A DNA stretch of 64,000 nucleotides. Origin: UBA1672 sp964351365 (GTDB lineage Bacteria > Pseudomonadota > Alphaproteobacteria > Micavibrionales > Micavibrionaceae). A program made the position numbers and the translations under genes. The DNA is taken from positions 62,001-126,000 of the forward strand of contig CAYGNP010000003.1 in assembly GCA_964351365.1 (NCBI GenBank). Direction: 5' to 3'. Below are positions 62,030-64,000 of the stretch, piece after piece (position 1 is the stretch's first letter; each line of letters opens with the position of its first letter). The notes beneath the pieces are model-generated. The model was not told the origin of the DNA. It saw only the letters and a program-made list of their open reading frames with translations, and did no database searches.

Positions 62030-62617
62030 TCACGCGAGATGGCGTTTAGCTAAAAACTCATCCTTCATCTTCTCGACCTGTGCAAGCGGCATGGCAAGAC
62101 CAAGACGGATGTCATCAAGCATAATCAGCTCGCCCTCATCCATCTCGCCATCCGCCGCCAGAATATAAAGCGAGGCAATAATGATCTTGCGCTTAAGCTC
62201 CTTATTCAAAATCGGCGATATATTTGCAAGCTCATCTTCTATTTTTGCGCCGCTGGCCTGCATCTCCGCAGCGGCTTTACGAATAACATCCGCGCTGATA
62301 GTGGTTTTGGTCAGATGCTTATAAATTTTGCCGATTTCTTCAATTTCGGCGTCATCCAGATGCCCATCTGCAATCGAAATGGCAATCATGCACCGGATAA
62401 GCCCGACGGTGAACACAGCCGAATCCCCACTGTGGATATTATCAGGCTTGCCGAATTCCCCTCCGGCCAGACTGACAAAGCCTAAAATCATGACGACTGC
62501 GCCCAAAACAATCGCAAGATATCCGGCCTGAACAGCAATCGGGTTTTGTGACATTGCGCAAACAACACCCACGACCAGAATAAGCATTCCGATCCCTAAT
62601 ACTCTTGTACTCAGCAT
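62030..62617 (-). CDS. TerB-like domain membrane protein
   Basis: 195 residues. Two N-terminal helices (MLILVVGVVCAMS, AGYLAIVLGAVVMILGFVSL) are followed by a TerB-like helical domain with two acidic metal-site-like loops: ISIADGHLDDAEIEEIGKIY and LAADGEMDEGELIMLDDIR. TerB domains are linked to tellurite resistance and to stress or phage response modules, but this copy is solitary. It lies downstream of phoH (22-bp gap), same strand. Confidence 0.8.
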   Translation of the reverse strand: MLSTRVLGIGMLILVVGVVCAMSQNPIAVQAGYLAIVLGAVVMILGFVSLAGGEFGKPDNIHSGDSAVFTVGLIRCMIAISIADGHLDDAEIEEIGKIYKHLTKTTISADVIRKAAAEMQASGAKIEDELANISPILNKELKRKIIIASLYILAADGEMDEGELIMLDDIRLGLAMPLAQVEKMKDEFLAKRHLA

Positions 62618-62639
62618 AATTTATAAACTCCTCTTCTCG

Positions 62640-63392
62640 CTATAAGACATCCAACATCTTAGCAACAAGCGGGTGGCGAACAATATCTTTTTGTTCAAGG
62701 CGGCAAACTGCAATCGTCTCAATGGCTTCCAAACGCTTGGCGATCTGTGCCAATCCGGACATTCCATCCAGCAAGTCCGACTGATCGGGATCGCCCGTAA
62801 TCACCATGGTTGAATGCCAGCCAAGACGCGAGAGAATCATCTTTAGCTGGCTGTACGTACAATTTTGCGCCTCATCAATCACGACAAAGGCGTTGTTGAG
62901 TGTGCGCCCGCGCATGAAACCAATCGGCGCGATTTCAATCGTGCCGTCCTCAAGATATTGCCGCACCTTTTTACCGCCCAGCCGGTCACCCAGACAATCA
63001 TAAAGCGGGCGGAGGTACGGCGCCATTTTCTCTGCCATATCCCCGGGCAAAAACCCAAGCGATTCGCCAGCTTCCATCGCTGGACGCGAGAGGATAATGC
63101 GCTCAATTTCGCCTTTTTCAAGAGACTCAACGGCGGATGCAATCGCCAGATAGGTTTTACCCGTCCCCGCCGGCCCAATCGCAAGCGTCAGACTGTAATC
63201 CTTGATGGCTTGCATAAGCACTTCCTGCCCCTTGGAGCGCGGCTTGATATTCTTCACATATTTCTGGTCTCGGCGCCCGTCAATCTCGGCATCAAGAGGG
63301 TGCCACCCATCGCTCTGAAAGCTTGGATGAATAACATTTTCTTTTGAATTATGTGCTGCGTTACTGCGGGTTTTACGGGGTTTTTTAGCCAT
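62640..63392 (-). CDS. phoH: PhoH-family ATPase
   Basis: 250 residues. Walker A LAIGPAGTGKTYLAIASAVE, ILSRPAMEAGESLGFLPGDMAEKM and Walker B FVVIDEAQNCTYSQLKMIL are typical, as is the end ITGDPDQSDLLDG. The PhoH core is SF1-helicase-like and often associated with RNA processing. The usual PIN or KH domains of longer PhoH proteins are absent. The common neighbours ybeY/ybeX do not follow downstream. Confidence 0.92.
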   Translation of the reverse strand: MAKKPRKTRSNAAHNSKENVIHPSFQSDGWHPLDAEIDGRRDQKYVKNIKPRSKGQEVLMQAIKDYSLTLAIGPAGTGKTYLAIASAVESLEKGEIERIILSRPAMEAGESLGFLPGDMAEKMAPYLRPLYDCLGDRLGGKKVRQYLEDGTIEIAPIGFMRGRTLNNAFVVIDEAQNCTYSQLKMILSRLGWHSTMVITGDPDQSDLLDGMSGLAQIAKRLEAIETIAVCRLEQKDIVRHPLVAKMLDVL

Positions 63393-63666
63393 GCGGAACT
63401 GTCCTCCTTAAGGATCAAAGGGTGGCGGAAGAAAAAACAAAACTGTAAAAAGTCAGAGGGTGTAAAGGAAATAATCTGAATCTATAAGATACTTCAGAGA
63501 AGGGAAATTTATACGCTAAACAGTGTACATTTATCACGTGACTACTCTATCAAAAAAACGCATGGCGCGCCCGCATAATCTGCAGGAGATCATTTTTTTC
63601 TGTGCAGTGTTTTGCAAATTCCTAAAAATCGCATATAATCAAGTTCGGTAAACAGGAGTAAAACCA
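63393..63666. other. Intergenic region phoH-63667
   Basis: 274 bp between divergent genes. It contains a good promoter at 63612-63639 and the ribosome site AGGAG at 63654. No further gene, tRNA or repeat is visible. The phoH promoter is not identified. Confidence 0.6.
63612..63639 (+). promoter_or_regulatory. Promoter of gene 63667
   Basis: TTGCAA and TATAAT separated by 16 bases, 28 bp before the TTG start. Confidence 0.7.
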
Positions 63667-64000
63667 TTGAACAAAATGCTAACCCTTGCGATTATTTTCA
63701 CAGCCCTGCTAAGTATGAATTTCCCCGCATTTTCGCAGCAGCGTTGCACACAAGATGATTTGAATTTGATCAGTCGTTTTGACATACTTGCAAAGAGAAA
63801 ACTGAAAGAATATGAAAAAAGGTATGAGGAGCTTACTGAGGACATCAATAGATCTGTGAGTCGCTCAAGACTTGAGAAGTCCTATGCCGCCTTTACAGAA
63901 GTCTCTGATTTTTTCCAATCGGAAGAGTTCATAAAAATGGAGCCCATTTATGAGCGGTGTAACATGGAAATACCGCGCTTGCCCCGTCCGAAAGAGACTT
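63667..64000 (+). CDS. Partial secreted protein of unknown function
   Basis: TTG start at 63667 with AGGAG eight bases upstream; the frame runs through the right edge (111 codons seen). A signal peptide (LTLAIIFTALLSMNFPAFS) is followed by helical, charged sequence with cysteines in QRCTQDD and YERCNME, and KLKEYEKRYEELTEDI. Probably periplasmic with one disulfide. Truncated by the window; family unknown. Confidence 0.75.
   Translation, partial: MNKMLTLAIIFTALLSMNFPAFSQQRCTQDDLNLISRFDILAKRKLKEYEKRYEELTEDINRSVSRSRLEKSYAAFTEVSDFFQSEEFIKMEPIYERCNMEIPRLPRPKET

Noticed and set aside
1..64000. tRNA or rRNA genes
   Set aside because: Spacers were read for cloverleaf-like arms and TTCGA loops; none was convincing, and the spacers are mostly under 150 bp.

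Overview
The window looks like a chromosomal segment of an alphaproteobacterium, and almost all of it is densely coding. Lineage markers are the DivK-PleD pair, an EipB-family envelope protein, an HdaA-type DnaA regulator, an AI-2E-type permease and DUF2066 protein beside purMN, and the blocks pyrB-plsY-dprA-topA-rnr-rpmG-pleD-divK and rpsF-rpsR-rplI-dnaB-alr. These gene orders are typical of Alphaproteobacteria (established knowledge). I cannot assign a genus. I see no rRNA, tRNA, CRISPR array, prophage or intact insertion sequence.

Layout. 1-4.7 kb: a type IVb-pilus/type II secretion-like cluster (partial ATPase-like N-terminus, PilP-like protein with ASH-like repeats, secretin, single REC protein) facing a prepilin peptidase. 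4.7-13.5 kb: pyrB, a GIY-YIG gene framed by repeats, plsY, dprA, topA, a small secreted protein, rnr and rpmG. 13.6-17.4 kb: pleD, divK, eipB and a second diguanylate cyclase. 17.5-21.8 kb: four hypothetical genes and aspS. 21.8-28.7 kb: rnd, a SixA-like phosphatase, hdaA, a permease, a DUF2066 gene, purM, purN and a tiny oxidase-subunit-IV-like protein. 28.7-32.5 kb: a large 7TM hybrid histidine kinase and ndk. 32.6-35.1 kb: a three-gene operon whose outer genes carry RelA/SpoT-synthetase-like signatures. 35-39.8 kb: alaS, hisN-like, DUF4262 and an STGPR-motif gene. 39.6-53.9 kb: slt, a uracil-DNA glycosylase, etf-QO, a TPR protein, ispE, an RluA-type synthase, two envelope-associated unknowns, a second GIY-YIG gene, mrcA, DUF805 and mlaFE. 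53.9-64 kb: a VanX-like metalloprotein, a two-repeat peptidoglycan-binding-like protein, alr, dnaB, rplI-rpsR-rpsF, fabD, ohr, a LysE exporter, a TerB-like protein, phoH and a truncated secreted protein.

The strongest unusual signals are these: (i) the three-gene operon with two divergent RelA/SpoT-like proteins around an 85-residue protein; (ii) a palindromic repeat element of about 125 bp translated in frame inside alaS, like the Rickettsia palindromic elements; (iii) a 37-bp duplication of the pyrB 3' end bracketing a GIY-YIG gene and repeat copies, in the slot where pyrC usually lies; (iv) a dispersed repeat family with GTCAT...ATGAC ends. Most of the remainder is core metabolism and information processing: nucleotide synthesis, translation, replication control, cell wall and envelope, and c-di-GMP/two-component signalling.
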